Below, one piece after another: positions 16,705 to 25,512 of a DNA stretch of 53,576 nt (positions are counted from its first letter, which is position 1; every line of letters starts with the position of its first letter). A model generated the notes under the pieces. The model saw nothing but the letters and a program-made list of their open reading frames with translations. It searched no databases and was not told the DNA's origin. The stretch lies in contig PLHJ01000018.1 of the NCBI GenBank assembly GCA_003138895.1, positions 512-54,087 of the forward strand, in the 5' to 3' direction. A program made the translations under genes and the position numbers. This DNA is from Acidimicrobiaceae bacterium. Lineage in GTDB: Bacteria; Actinomycetota; Acidimicrobiia; Acidimicrobiales; RAAP-2.

Positions 16705-17576
16705 TGCAGCCGTATGTACCAAGCGCCCCCCTGCTGTTGCGACTCGGGGAAAACACGTACGACCTGACGCACCGGGCGCTAGTGATGGGCATTCTTAATC
16801 GAACAAAAGACTCGTTCTTTTCGCCGGCAGCTACTTACGACCTTGACGATTGTTTTCGACGCGCTGAACAGTTAGTCAACGACGGTGCCGACATCTTGGA
16901 TGTAGGTGGCGTCAAAGCAGGACCGGGCGACGACGTGAGCGAGTCCGAAGAGCTCGATCGCGTGGTACCCGTGATTGAAGAATTGCGCAGGCGTTTCGAG
17001 CTGCCCCTCAGCATCGACACGTGGCGAGCGCCGGTGGCGCAGGCCTGTTTCTTAGTTGGAGCACAAATTGGCAACGACATCAGCGGCTTTGCTGACGAGC
17101 AGTATCTCGCCGTCGCGGCCAACGCCGGGGCAGCGGTTGTGGCGACCCACATTCGTCTTCGACCGCGAGTTGCCGATCCCTCACCCCACTACGACAACGT
17201 CACGGCGACAGTCGTGGCGTTTTTGAAGGAACGACGCCAACGAGCCCTTGGTGCCGGTTTATCGCATGAACAGATCATTATTGACGCTGGACTCGATTTG
17301 GGAAAAACGTCGGGACAATCATTGCAATTGCTTCGGGATTCGTCGGTCTTGGCGGCCGTCGGCTCGCCACTGCTGCTTTCGGCGTCTAACAAAACGTTCC
17401 TTGGTACATTATTTTCCTTAGAGGTGACCGACCGACGAGAAGCTTCTCTAGCCGCCGCCGCCCTTGGCGTCACCGGCGGATGTCGAATACTGCGGGTCCA
17501 CGACGTACGAGGAACGGTGCGCGTGCGTGACGTGCTGCTTCGTCTTTCCGAGGCTCGAACGGGTGCGCACTCGTGA
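16704..17576 (+). CDS. FolP2-like dihydropteroate synthase homologue
   Basis: The 290-residue TIM-barrel protein has the pterin-binding signatures MGILNRTKDSFF (canonical NVTPDSFSDGG), ILDVGGVKAGPG, NDISGF, LLLSASNKTFLG (canonical GxSRKxF) and RVHDV. The NRT, GGVKAGPG and SNK variants are those I know from mycobacterial FolP2, which is reported to lack dihydropteroate synthase activity. It is therefore uncertain that this protein makes dihydropteroate. It sits between a thioredoxin-TPR gene and holA with overlapping ends, away from other folate genes. GTG 16704 is the start. A true folP elsewhere in the genome is expected but not seen here. Confidence 0.8.
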   Translation: MQPYVPSAPLLLRLGENTYDLTHRALVMGILNRTKDSFFSPAATYDLDDCFRRAEQLVNDGADILDVGGVKAGPGDDVSESEELDRVVPVIEELRRRFELPLSIDTWRAPVAQACFLVGAQIGNDISGFADEQYLAVAANAGAAVVATHIRLRPRVADPSPHYDNVTATVVAFLKERRQRALGAGLSHEQIIIDAGLDLGKTSGQSLQLLRDSSVLAAVGSPLLLSASNKTFLGTLFSLEVTDRREASLAAAALGVTGGCRILRVHDVRGTVRVRDVLLRLSEARTGAHS

Positions 17577-18580
17577 TTTGTGTCGTTGGTACCGACGCGA
17601 CCATCGTCAACGATGCTTTACACAACGTCATTGCCCAACAACTCGGTGACGTCGATCCGGCGATTGGTCTTGAAGATTTCACCGTAAAAGACGTCACTGC
17701 GCGCGACGACGCCGCCAGCGTGACCCAACGTGTTCTCGAAGCACTCAACACGCCGCCGTTCCTGGTCGAGCGACGGGTCGTGGTGTTGCGAGACGCGCAC
17801 GGACTGAACGCGAGTGACATCGAGCCGTTACTCGCCTGGCAAAAAAATCCGATGGCCGATGTCTGTTTCGTCGTGTCCGTCGTTGGATCAAAAACCAACA
17901 AACTTGTGAAAGCAGCTGAAGAGGTCATAGACGTGGCCGTAGGGTCGCGACCGAAGGACCGGCTGGCATTCGTAACCGAACGGTTCGACGAATACGGCAT
18001 TAAGACATCCGCGGGCGTTGTCCAAATGGTGGCCGAGCGACTCGGCGACGACGTGGCTCGAGCAGACTCCTTGGCTCGAACCTTACAAACGGTGTACGGG
18101 ACGGCACCACTGAAGATGGATCACATCACGCCGTATCTAGGTGATGCGGGTGACGTACCGGAATGGGACTTGACCGACGCGATTGATCGCGGCGACGTTT
18201 CTAACGCCGTTGGTTACGCGCGTCGGATGCTCGATTCGAAAGCTCGTTCGGGATTACAAATTGTCAACATGTTGCAGCGCCATTATCTGCGTATGGCTCA
18301 ACTTGACGGTTCGGGCGCGCAGTCTGCGGATCAGGCGGCCGAACTACTCGGCATCCACCGTTTCCCAGCGGAGAAGTCCTTGAAGACTATGCGCGTACTG
18401 GGATCGGATCGGATTTCCAATGCTGTGCATATGTTGACAAAGGCGGACACCGATCTGAAGGGCGGAGTCTCCTTTGGGGGGCGAGACGAAAATTCTGACG
18501 TGGACGTGACTGGTCTCACCGTTATTGAGATTTTGGTAGCGCGATTGGCGAAGATGACCGAAAGCGCGCGTCGGCGCTAG
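17573..18580 (+). CDS. holA: DNA polymerase III delta subunit
   Basis: The 335-residue clamp-loader subunit opens the beta clamp. The sequence shows the divergent delta layout: an N-terminal domain with LVERRVVVLRDA, LLAWQKNP and VVSVVGSKTNKLVKA, then a helical lid (VQMVAERLGDDVARADSLARTL) and a C-terminal collar region (RSGLQIVNMLQRHYLRMAQL). No intact P-loop is present, as expected for delta. The position beside convergent rpsT and upstream of lepA is the usual holA-rpsT-lepA arrangement and supports the call. GTG at 17573 overlaps the folP2-like stop. Confidence 0.88.
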   Translation: MICVVGTDATIVNDALHNVIAQQLGDVDPAIGLEDFTVKDVTARDDAASVTQRVLEALNTPPFLVERRVVVLRDAHGLNASDIEPLLAWQKNPMADVCFVVSVVGSKTNKLVKAAEEVIDVAVGSRPKDRLAFVTERFDEYGIKTSAGVVQMVAERLGDDVARADSLARTLQTVYGTAPLKMDHITPYLGDAGDVPEWDLTDAIDRGDVSNAVGYARRMLDSKARSGLQIVNMLQRHYLRMAQLDGSGAQSADQAAELLGIHRFPAEKSLKTMRVLGSDRISNAVHMLTKADTDLKGGVSFGGRDENSDVDVTGLTVIEILVARLAKMTESARRR

Positions 18581-18583
18581 AAG

Positions 18584-18847
18584 TTACGCGTTTTCGCGAA
18601 GAGAGTTGATGCGACGCATCAAGCCACTCTTGCGGTTCGCGGCTTGGTTCTTGTGAATGACTCCCTTTTGAGCAGCCTTGTCAATGCGCTTGACGGCGAG
18701 GCGTAACGCCTCAACCTCGTTCTCACTGCCGGCGGCGGTAACGGCGTTCTTGGTTCGAGTGCGCAGTTCTGACTTCACGGCCTTATTGCGCACACGACGA
18801 ACTTCGTTCTGCTTATTGCGCTTAATTTGGCTTTTAATATTTGCCAC
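18584..18847 (-). CDS. rpsT: 30S ribosomal protein S20
   Basis: The 87-residue basic helical protein starts [18 protein letters not shown] and contains [17 protein letters not shown] and [14 protein letters not shown], as S20 does. The longer reading to 18937 is rejected: GTG 18847 is preceded by AGAGGA and matches the universal S20 start. S20 binds 16S rRNA in the body of the small subunit. It converges on holA with only 3 bases between the stops. Confidence 0.95.
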   Translation of the reverse strand: MANIKSQIKRNKQNEVRRVRNKAVKSELRTRTKNAVTAAGSENEVEALRLAVKRIDKAAQKGVIHKNQAANRKSGLMRRINSLRENA

Positions 18848-18951
18848 GAAAAAATCCTCTGCGATCGACGCCGATCTCCCGGCGGGCTTAGAAAGGCTAG
18901 CAGAGTAAGGGTCTTTCACTCCAACCGCGTGGATCAAGAACGAACGGCGGG

Positions 18952-18957
18952 TAGCCT
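18952..18957 (+). promoter_or_regulatory. Putative -10 hexamer of lepA
   Basis: TAGCCT ends 9 bases before the GTG at 18967, giving an mRNA with at most a few leader bases. The same GGTAGCCT octamer precedes glyS. Confidence 0.4.
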
Positions 18958-18966
18958 TAGAGGACC

Positions 18967-20772
18967 GTGGCTACTCCTGCAGCATCAATTGACCCCTCAA
19001 AAATTCGGAATTTTTCGATTATTTCTCACGTCGATCACGGTAAATCGACGCTCTCGGACCGCATTCTTGAGATAACGGGAGCGGTTGACCCCCGACTGAT
19101 GCGTGAACAGTACCTCGATTCCATGGACATTGAACGCGAACGGGGTATCACGATTAAGGCCCAGAATGTTCGCGTCTACTTTGAAGATCACATTCTTCAA
19201 TTGATCGACACACCTGGCCACGTTGACTTTGGTTACGAGGTCTCACGGTCATTGGCTGCCTGTGAGGGCGCTGTTTTGTTGGTCGATGCGAGTCAGGGTA
19301 TCCAGGCGCAGACGTTGGCCAATTGTTACCAAGCATTGGAGAACAACCTCGAAATCGTGGCGGTCCTCAACAAGATTGATCTGCCAGCCGCGGAGCCCGA
19401 GCGCTACGCCGAAGAGTTAGAACGAGTGCTTGGCCTTCCCGCCTCAGAGGTCTTGGCCATTTCTGCAAAGACGGGTGAAGGAGTGCGCGAGTTGCTTCGC
19501 GCCGTGATTGAGCGAATACCCGCACCAGTTGGTGACCCCGACGCTCCGCTTCGTGCGCTTATTTTTGACTCCTACTACGACCAGTACCGCGGAGTCGTGA
19601 GTTCTATTCGTATCAAGGACGGCACACTGCGATCCAACACGAAAGTGCGCATGATGCAAGCCGGAGCCAATCACGAATTGGAGCAAATTGGCATCCGAAC
19701 ACCCGATATCATTCCGACGGCGCAACTCGGACCGGGAGAAGTTGGTTACTTGATTGCTGGCATCAAAGACGTGGCGTCGGCTCGCTCGGGTGAAACGGTG
19801 ACGGAAGCGTCGCGACCGGCAAAAGAAGCGCTTGATGGTTATCGCGACCCCAAGCCCATGGTCTTTTGTGGGATATATCCGATTGACGGCGACGACTTGC
19901 CGGTTCTTCGTGACGCACTCGACAAGTTAAAACTGAACGACGCGAGCATCACCTACGAGCCAGAGTCCTCGCACGCTTTGGGATTTGGTTTTCGCTGTGG
20001 TTTCTTGGGTCTGTTGCACATGGAGATTGTCCGCGAACGTTTAGAGCGCGAATTCAACCTGTCACTTATAGCCACCGCTCCCTCGGTGGTGTATCGAGCG
20101 TTTCTTACTGACGGCACCGAAATAGACATCGATAACCCGACGGATCTTCCCGATCCTTCGCGACTTGATCACATCGACGAGCCACTGCTCGATATTTCAA
20201 TTCTTACGCCCGCCGAGTATCTGGGCACCGTGATGGAACTATGTCAGTCACGCAGGGCCGAGATGATCAAGATGGACTATCTCTCAACGGAGCGCGTCGA
20301 ACTTCGCTACACCATTCCGCTCGCTGAAGTCGTTATCGACTTCTTTGATGCTCTAAAGAGTCGTACCAAGGGCTACGCCAGCCTCGACTACGAACAAAGT
20401 GGCTACATCACGTCGAAACTGGTTCGCGTTGACCTTCTTATTAACCATGCACCGGTGGACGCCTTTTCCACAATTGTGCACGCTTCGAACGCCGACTTTT
20501 ACGGACGACGCATGGCCGAACGGTTAAAGGAACTCATCCCTCGACAGATGTTTGACGTTCCTATTCAGGCCGCCGTTGGTGGCCGCATCATTTCGCGAGA
20601 GACCGTGAAGGCTCGAAGAAAGGACGTTCTCGCCAAGTGTTACGGCGGTGACATCACCCGAAAGCGAAAATTGCTGGAAAAGCAGAAGGAGGGAAAGAAG
20701 CGCATGAAGAACATCGGTCGCGTGGAAGTTCCTCAGGAAGCCTTCGTCGCCGCTCTAAAGCTTGAAGACTGA
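18967..20772 (+). CDS. lepA: Elongation factor 4 (LepA)
   Basis: The 601-residue translational GTPase binds ribosomes and acts in back-translocation or ribosome biogenesis. It shows G1 HVDHGKST (residues 21-28), [26 protein letters not shown] and NKIDLPAA, then the LepA-specific C-terminal domain with [36 protein letters not shown] (motif near residues 545-580). Length is typical. The start is GTG 18967. It lies 51 bases before the hrcA operon but the CIRCE element separates the two units. Confidence 0.97.
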   Translation: MATPAASIDPSKIRNFSIISHVDHGKSTLSDRILEITGAVDPRLMREQYLDSMDIERERGITIKAQNVRVYFEDHILQLIDTPGHVDFGYEVSRSLAACEGAVLLVDASQGIQAQTLANCYQALENNLEIVAVLNKIDLPAAEPERYAEELERVLGLPASEVLAISAKTGEGVRELLRAVIERIPAPVGDPDAPLRALIFDSYYDQYRGVVSSIRIKDGTLRSNTKVRMMQAGANHELEQIGIRTPDIIPTAQLGPGEVGYLIAGIKDVASARSGETVTEASRPAKEALDGYRDPKPMVFCGIYPIDGDDLPVLRDALDKLKLNDASITYEPESSHALGFGFRCGFLGLLHMEIVRERLEREFNLSLIATAPSVVYRAFLTDGTEIDIDNPTDLPDPSRLDHIDEPLLDISILTPAEYLGTVMELCQSRRAEMIKMDYLSTERVELRYTIPLAEVVIDFFDALKSRTKGYASLDYEQSGYITSKLVRVDLLINHAPVDAFSTIVHASNADFYGRRMAERLKELIPRQMFDVPIQAAVGGRIISRETVKARRKDVLAKCYGGDITRKRKLLEKQKEGKKRMKNIGRVEVPQEAFVAALKLED

Positions 20773-20785
20773 GTCCACGTCGCCG

Positions 20786-20812
20786 TTGGCACTCATTAGA
20801 ATCGAGTGCTAA
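20786..20812 (+). promoter_or_regulatory. CIRCE operator for HrcA
   Basis: TTGGCACTC - 9 bases - GAGTGCTAA matches the CIRCE consensus (TTAGCACTC-N9-GAGTGCTAA) with one mismatch. The spacer contains TAGAAT (20797-20802), a good -10, so bound HrcA would cover the promoter. It lies 11 bases before the hrcA ATG. Confidence 0.95.
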
Positions 20813-20823
20813 CGAGGAGGACC

Positions 20824-21882
20824 ATGGCTCGAGTCGCTAAACAGCCCACACCATTGCCCACGAGTGACCTCGATGCACGCAAAGCCGCGATCTTGGAAGC
20901 GGTCGTGGCCGAGCACATCGATACCGCCCAGCCCGTGGGTTCAACGAGCGTGGCGCACCGCGACGAAGTGCACGTTTCTTCAGCGACGATTCGCAGTGAA
21001 ATGGTGGCCCTCGAGCGAGACGGCTACCTCATGCAGCCCCACACCTCGGCGGGGCGCGTCCCGACTGACAAGGGCTATCGCTACTTTGTCGACCATTTGT
21101 CCTCGGGCGTTCTCGGACCGACGCAGCAGCACGAGGTCAGCGACTTTTTTACGTCAGTTCGTGGCGAGATGGAAGATATATTGGAGCAAACGTCGGGATT
21201 GCTTTCCAATCTCACGAGTCTTACCTCGGTGGTTGTGGGACCAAGTCACGCGCGCGCTTCGATTCGTACGGTGCAACTCGTTGATCTCTCACCACGGCGG
21301 GTTCTCGTCGTAGCGGTGTTGTCCGACGGTTCAATTGAAAAGAGAACACTCGAACTCGATACTGAAGTTTCTGCTCTCGACGTGGTCGAAGCGTCAAGTC
21401 AATTGGATGCTCTGTTACTTGGTACGACGCTAGAACAACGTCTCGAGGTTCCCTCGAGAGACACGTCGATTGCCACGTTGGTGCGTGAGGCAGTGAGTGC
21501 TCTTCATACCTCTACTCCTACGGCCGACGGTGATCAGGTTTTCATCGGGGGATCTTCCAAAGTCGCGGGTTCGTTTGATCAAGTGGAGACCGTACGAAAG
21601 GTGCTGGGAATTCTTGAGCAAGGCCTGGTCGTCGTCTCGTTGCTACAAGACATCATGAATCGGGGGCTCTCGGTGGCGATTGGCTCTGAGCACGGATTTG
21701 CTCCTCTGTCGTCGTGTGCAGTGATTGTCGCGCCGGTGCTCGTAGAAAACGAAAGTACCGGAGCCATTGCGCTACTCGGCCCCACGAGAATGAATTACCC
21801 CGAAGCCATGGCCGCAGCTGAGGTGGTTTCTCGCCAACTCACCAAACGACTCTCGAGCGCTTCAAAGGATGACCGTGGCTAA
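20824..21882 (+). CDS. hrcA: Heat-inducible transcription repressor HrcA
   Basis: The 352-residue repressor binds CIRCE at low temperature and depends on GroEL for folding in studied species. An N-terminal winged helix carries LDARKAAILEAVVAEHIDTAQPVGS and VSSATIRSEMVALERDGYL, then HTSAGRVPTDKGYRYFVD, a hallmark of the family. The C-terminal part has FIGGSS..AGSFDQVE and IGSEHGF. ATG 20824 with AGGAGG is chosen over an upstream TTG. The CIRCE just before it implies self-repression of the whole downstream operon. No groEL or dnaK is in the window. Confidence 0.96.
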   Translation: MARVAKQPTPLPTSDLDARKAAILEAVVAEHIDTAQPVGSTSVAHRDEVHVSSATIRSEMVALERDGYLMQPHTSAGRVPTDKGYRYFVDHLSSGVLGPTQQHEVSDFFTSVRGEMEDILEQTSGLLSNLTSLTSVVVGPSHARASIRTVQLVDLSPRRVLVVAVLSDGSIEKRTLELDTEVSALDVVEASSQLDALLLGTTLEQRLEVPSRDTSIATLVREAVSALHTSTPTADGDQVFIGGSSKVAGSFDQVETVRKVLGILEQGLVVVSLLQDIMNRGLSVAIGSEHGFAPLSSCAVIVAPVLVENESTGAIALLGPTRMNYPEAMAAAEVVSRQLTKRLSSASKDDRG

Positions 21883-22978
21883 CGTCGATCTTTACGCGTT
21901 ACTTGAAGTTTCACCGAACGCTTCACCGGATGAGTTAAAAAAGTCTTACCGTCGACTAGCTCGCGAATTACACCCGGACGCCAATCCTGGAAACGAACAA
22001 GCCGAAGCGCGCTTTAAAGAAGTTTCCCAGGCCTATGAAATTCTCTCGGACCCCGAACGTAGAGCGAACTACGACCGATTTGGATCGGACGTAGGTGCTA
22101 GCGGTGGATTCAACCCCGGATCGGTGCAAGACATTTTTGACATGTTCTTTGGCGCCATGGGGGGACAAGGTGGCGGTCGTCGTCGCGGACCCCAGGTGGG
22201 TCCTGACGCGGAAGTGAGCGTCAGTATTTCTCTCGACGATGCCGCCTTTGGTGTTACCCACGAGGTGTCCTTGACGATGCCTCTTCGTTGTATGACGTGT
22301 GATGGAAGTGGCGCAGAGCCGGGCACTTCACCAGTGACCTGCGTCGAGTGCGCTGGCCTTGGTGAGGTGCGTCGAGTTCGTAACTCGATTCTTGGTCAAA
22401 TGGTGACCAGTTCCATGTGTCCGCGCTGTCAGGGTACCGGTCAACGAATTGAGCACCCGTGCAAAGAATGTCGCGGTGACGGACGAACGAATCAAGAACA
22501 GTCCTTAACGATTGACATTCCCGCTGGCGTCGAAAACGGTTCGACTATGCGTCTCATAAATCGTGGTCCCGCGGGCCCCCGCGGAGGCCCCGCGGGCACG
22601 CTCTACGTTCATCTTCTCGTCAAAGACGACGAACGCTTCGAGCGCATTAATGATGATCTTCACCACGAAGCGCGCATCGCATTTACCCAAGCCACGCTCG
22701 GCGCCACCATTGAGGTGCCGACACTTCGTGGCACTGCCATCGTCGACGTCGCACCGGGCAGCGCTAACGGGACAGTCGTGCGGGTTCGTGATGAAGGAAT
22801 GACGCATCTGCGCGGACGTGGTCGCGGTGATCTTTTCGTGCATTTAGTGGTCGATGTTCCGACGGACCTTGACGAAACATCCATTGAGCTGCTTCGACAA
22901 CTCGCCGAACACCGAGGAGAGGCGCTGAGCGAACACCACCACGGACTTCTTTCGCGCCTTCGCGGTGCGAAACGATGA
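21875..22978 (+). CDS. dnaJ: Chaperone DnaJ
   Basis: The 367-residue type I J-protein stimulates DnaK. Visible in order are the J domain with the HPD motif (ELHPDANPGN), a short Gly-rich linker (GGQGGGRRRG), four zinc repeats (CMTCDGSG, CVECAGLG, CPRCQGTG, CKECRGDG) and the C-terminal substrate domains. GTG 21875 is preferred because AAAGG lies at proper distance, whereas the ATG at 21869 abuts it. The start lies inside the hrcA end, a hrcA-dnaJ arrangement common in actinobacteria, and puts it under CIRCE control. Confidence 0.95.
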   Translation: MANVDLYALLEVSPNASPDELKKSYRRLARELHPDANPGNEQAEARFKEVSQAYEILSDPERRANYDRFGSDVGASGGFNPGSVQDIFDMFFGAMGGQGGGRRRGPQVGPDAEVSVSISLDDAAFGVTHEVSLTMPLRCMTCDGSGAEPGTSPVTCVECAGLGEVRRVRNSILGQMVTSSMCPRCQGTGQRIEHPCKECRGDGRTNQEQSLTIDIPAGVENGSTMRLINRGPAGPRGGPAGTLYVHLLVKDDERFERINDDLHHEARIAFTQATLGATIEVPTLRGTAIVDVAPGSANGTVVRVRDEGMTHLRGRGRGDLFVHLVVDVPTDLDETSIELLRQLAEHRGEALSEHHHGLLSRLRGAKR

Positions 22979-23706
22979 CGCTCACGGCATTCAGTCGCCG
23001 AGTGCGAGCGCTCGGTCAGTTCCACGTAGACGATCCGTTAAATCCTCGACTCAGCGACACGGACGAACACCACCTTCGCAAAGTTCTTCGCGCCAAGGTT
23101 GGAGAAGAGATTGTCGTGACCAACGGTGCGGGGGCGTGGACTTTTGCTGAAGTTGAAACAGGTGGCCTGCGTCGAGTGTTTGATCTTTGCGTTGATAGGG
23201 CGAAGCCAGAAACAACCCTGTACCTCGCTCCCTTAAAGGGTGACCGAAGCGAGTGGGCAGTCGCGAAAGCTACGGAACTTGGCATAACTCGTATTGTGCC
23301 GCTGCTCAGCGAACGAGTGGTGGTGAAATTTAAAGGCGAGGCGAAGGAAAAGACACTTCGCCGCTGGCAGCGCATCGCGCTGGAAAGCGCTGGGCAGTGT
23401 CGTCGGACCTACGACCTCGTGATTGAACCTCCGTTACGAGTAGCTGACGTTCCTTTGAACGTCGCGGTGGCTGACGTGGAAGTAACCGGCACGTGGGACG
23501 GCTTGACGGCAGTGGCGATTGGCCCCGAAGGTGGCTGGGCACCTCACGAATGGGAAAGCAGTCGCCGTTTCGTGGGGCTCGGCCAAACGGTGCTTCGCTC
23601 GGAAACGGCCGCATTGGCGGTAGCGACGTTGCTGGCGCAAGCGCAGCACGAGGGGGCTGTCACCCCACGGATGAACGAATTGGGTAATGATGAAGGAATT
23701 GCATGA
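22975..23706 (+). CDS. rsmE: 16S rRNA m3U1498 methyltransferase RsmE
   Basis: The 243-residue SPOUT methyltransferase methylates U1498 of 16S rRNA. The N-terminal PUA-like part has DEHHLRKVLRAKVGEEIVV; the C-terminal knot has YLAPLKGDRSEWAVAKATELG, RIALESAGQCRR and the SAM-binding AIGPEGGW and LRSETAALA. ATG 22975 overlaps the dnaJ stop as ATGA, continuing the coupled operon. The last 15 residues are a non-conserved tail. Confidence 0.94.
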   Translation: MTLTAFSRRVRALGQFHVDDPLNPRLSDTDEHHLRKVLRAKVGEEIVVTNGAGAWTFAEVETGGLRRVFDLCVDRAKPETTLYLAPLKGDRSEWAVAKATELGITRIVPLLSERVVVKFKGEAKEKTLRRWQRIALESAGQCRRTYDLVIEPPLRVADVPLNVAVADVEVTGTWDGLTAVAIGPEGGWAPHEWESSRRFVGLGQTVLRSETAALAVATLLAQAQHEGAVTPRMNELGNDEGIA

Positions 23707-24047
23707 GTGATTGCCTTTTCTGTCAAATAGTTGCGGGATCAATTCCCGCGGAGATTCTCGGTGAGAGCGACACCGCTCTAGCCTTTCGAGACATTGCGCC
23801 CCAGGCCCCGGTTCATTTCTTGGTCGTTCCAAAGATCCACGTGACGAGCGCTGACCATCTGGCCGATGGCGAGGCAAGCGTCGTCGACGGTTTGATTCTC
23901 CTCGCCCAAGAGGTGGCACAAGGCGAAGGCGTTCGTGAAAGTGGCTACCGACTAGTGATGAATGTCGGTAAGGACGCTCAGATGACGGTGCCGCATCTTC
24001 ATCTGCACGTGCTCGGGGGACGACTCTTGGAGTGGCCGCCCGGATGA
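23703..24047 (+). CDS. HIT-family nucleotide hydrolase or transferase
   Basis: The 114-residue histidine-triad protein starts CLFCQIVAGSIPAE, includes FRDIAPQAPVHFLVVPK, and carries the triad HLHLHVLGG near residue 98. Such HINT-type enzymes hydrolyse nucleoside phosphoramidates. It overlaps rsmE and phoH at both ends (ATGA), a typical neighbourhood for this family. The physiological substrate is not known. Confidence 0.93.
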   Translation: MSDCLFCQIVAGSIPAEILGESDTALAFRDIAPQAPVHFLVVPKIHVTSADHLADGEASVVDGLILLAQEVAQGEGVRESGYRLVMNVGKDAQMTVPHLHLHVLGGRLLEWPPG

Positions 24048-25009
24048 GCGTTGATTCGAGCGCCGGCGACGCCACGCTGGTCACAACGTACGTCTCAAAC
24101 ACGCATCTCATGTCCGGACTCCTTGGGCCCCGCGATGAGCACTTGCGTGTCGTGGAACGGGCGTACCCGGAATCAAAAATTCGTGTGCAGGGAAACCAGA
24201 TCAGCGTGGCGGGACCCGACGCCGCTCGCGTACTTCGTCTCTTTGACGAACTCGTTCTCGTATTGGAAAGTGGACAGTCCCTTGACGTCGCGAAGGTTTC
24301 TCGCACCATTGACATGGTGAGCGACAACGTTCGACCCAGCGAAGTCTTAAAACACGAAGTCGTACGAAGCGCCAAGGGCAAGACCATTCGACCTTCAACC
24401 GCGGGACAAAAGCGCTACACCGACGCCATTGATGAATCCATCATCACATTTGGCATTGGACCGGCCGGAACGGGTAAGAGCTACCTCGCGGTGGCTGCAG
24501 CGGTTCACGCCCTGCAACGTCGACAAGTGCAACGCATCGTGTTGACGCGTCCGGCGGTAGAAGCGGGTGAGCGCCTCGGGTTCTTGCCAGGCGATCTAAT
24601 GGCGAAGGTCGATCCGTATCTTCGCCCTCTGTATGACGCATTGTTTGAGATGGTGGGGCCTGAGGGAACCTCACGGCTCATTGAAAAAGGCACTATTGAA
24701 GTGGCCCCCTTAGCGTTCATGCGCGGACGTACGCTCAACGAGTCCTTCATCATTTTGGACGAAGCACAAAACACCACGCCGGAGCAAATGAAAATGTTTC
24801 TGACGCGCATTGGTTTTAACTCCAAGGCCGTCATTACCGGAGACGTCACACAAATTGACCTCAATGGTGGACGAAGTGGCCTGGTGACGATTGAGAACAT
24901 TTTGAAGAAGGTCGAAGGCATTTCATTTGTGCACCTCAACGCCCGCGACGTTGTACGACACCAAATCGTGGCCGACATTGTTGCCGCCTACGACGAACAC
25001 GCCACATGA
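24044..25009 (+). CDS. phoH: PhoH-like ATPase
   Basis: The 321-residue P-loop ATPase has an N-terminal KH-like region (ESKIRVQGNQISVAG), Walker A FGIGPAGTGKSYLA, RIVLTRPAVEAGERLGFLPGDL, Walker B FIILDEAQNTTPEQMKMFLTR and ITGDVTQIDL. PhoH with YbeY and CorC forms a conserved set linked to RNA processing. ATG 24044 (ATGA with the HIT stop) is chosen over 24032. Confidence 0.94.
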   Translation: MSVDSSAGDATLVTTYVSNTHLMSGLLGPRDEHLRVVERAYPESKIRVQGNQISVAGPDAARVLRLFDELVLVLESGQSLDVAKVSRTIDMVSDNVRPSEVLKHEVVRSAKGKTIRPSTAGQKRYTDAIDESIITFGIGPAGTGKSYLAVAAAVHALQRRQVQRIVLTRPAVEAGERLGFLPGDLMAKVDPYLRPLYDALFEMVGPEGTSRLIEKGTIEVAPLAFMRGRTLNESFIILDEAQNTTPEQMKMFLTRIGFNSKAVITGDVTQIDLNGGRSGLVTIENILKKVEGISFVHLNARDVVRHQIVADIVAAYDEHAT

Positions 25010-25512
25010 GTATTGACATCTTCGCTGCGGACGAGCAGAGTGACGAAAAAATTGACCTCGACCGTTGGGTGGCGCTCGCCACCAAAGCGCTTGAGGAAGA
25101 GGGCGTGCGCGGGGCGGCAGAGGTTGCATTGATCTTTGCCGACGAGCCCACCATGGCCGAACTCAACGAGCGCTTTATGGGCAAGGTTGGACCCACCGAC
25201 GTCTTGAGCTTTCCCATTGATGACGAACCCGTTTTTTCAGGTCGCGTACCTGACGCTGGTTCGCCGGGACCGGTTGATCGACCCGATCCGGAAATGCCTC
25301 AGCTCGTTGGTGATATTGTGATTTGCCCAGTGATCGCTGCCCAAAACGCTGTCGAACACGAATGCAGTTTCGATGACGAAGTGGCGTTACTCGTAGTTCA
25401 TGGCGTACTGCATCTCCTGGGTTGGGATCACGTCGTTGACGCCGAGGCAGAGCGCATGGAGGCTCGTGAACGCGAACTGCTCGCTCGTCACTACCAAACG
25501 AGTTCATCGTGA
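25006..25512 (+). CDS. ybeY: Endoribonuclease YbeY
   Basis: The 168-residue zinc-dependent RNase acts in 16S rRNA 3'-end maturation and quality control. The metal motif HGVLHLLGWDH gives His132, His136 and His142. TDVLSFPID is the second conserved block. An insertion of about 20 residues with DAGSPGPVDRPDPEMPQ before LVGDIVIC is typical of actinobacterial forms. The start overlaps phoH as ATGA. Confidence 0.95.
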   Translation: MSIDIFAADEQSDEKIDLDRWVALATKALEEEGVRGAAEVALIFADEPTMAELNERFMGKVGPTDVLSFPIDDEPVFSGRVPDAGSPGPVDRPDPEMPQLVGDIVICPVIAAQNAVEHECSFDDEVALLVVHGVLHLLGWDHVVDAEAERMEARERELLARHYQTSSS

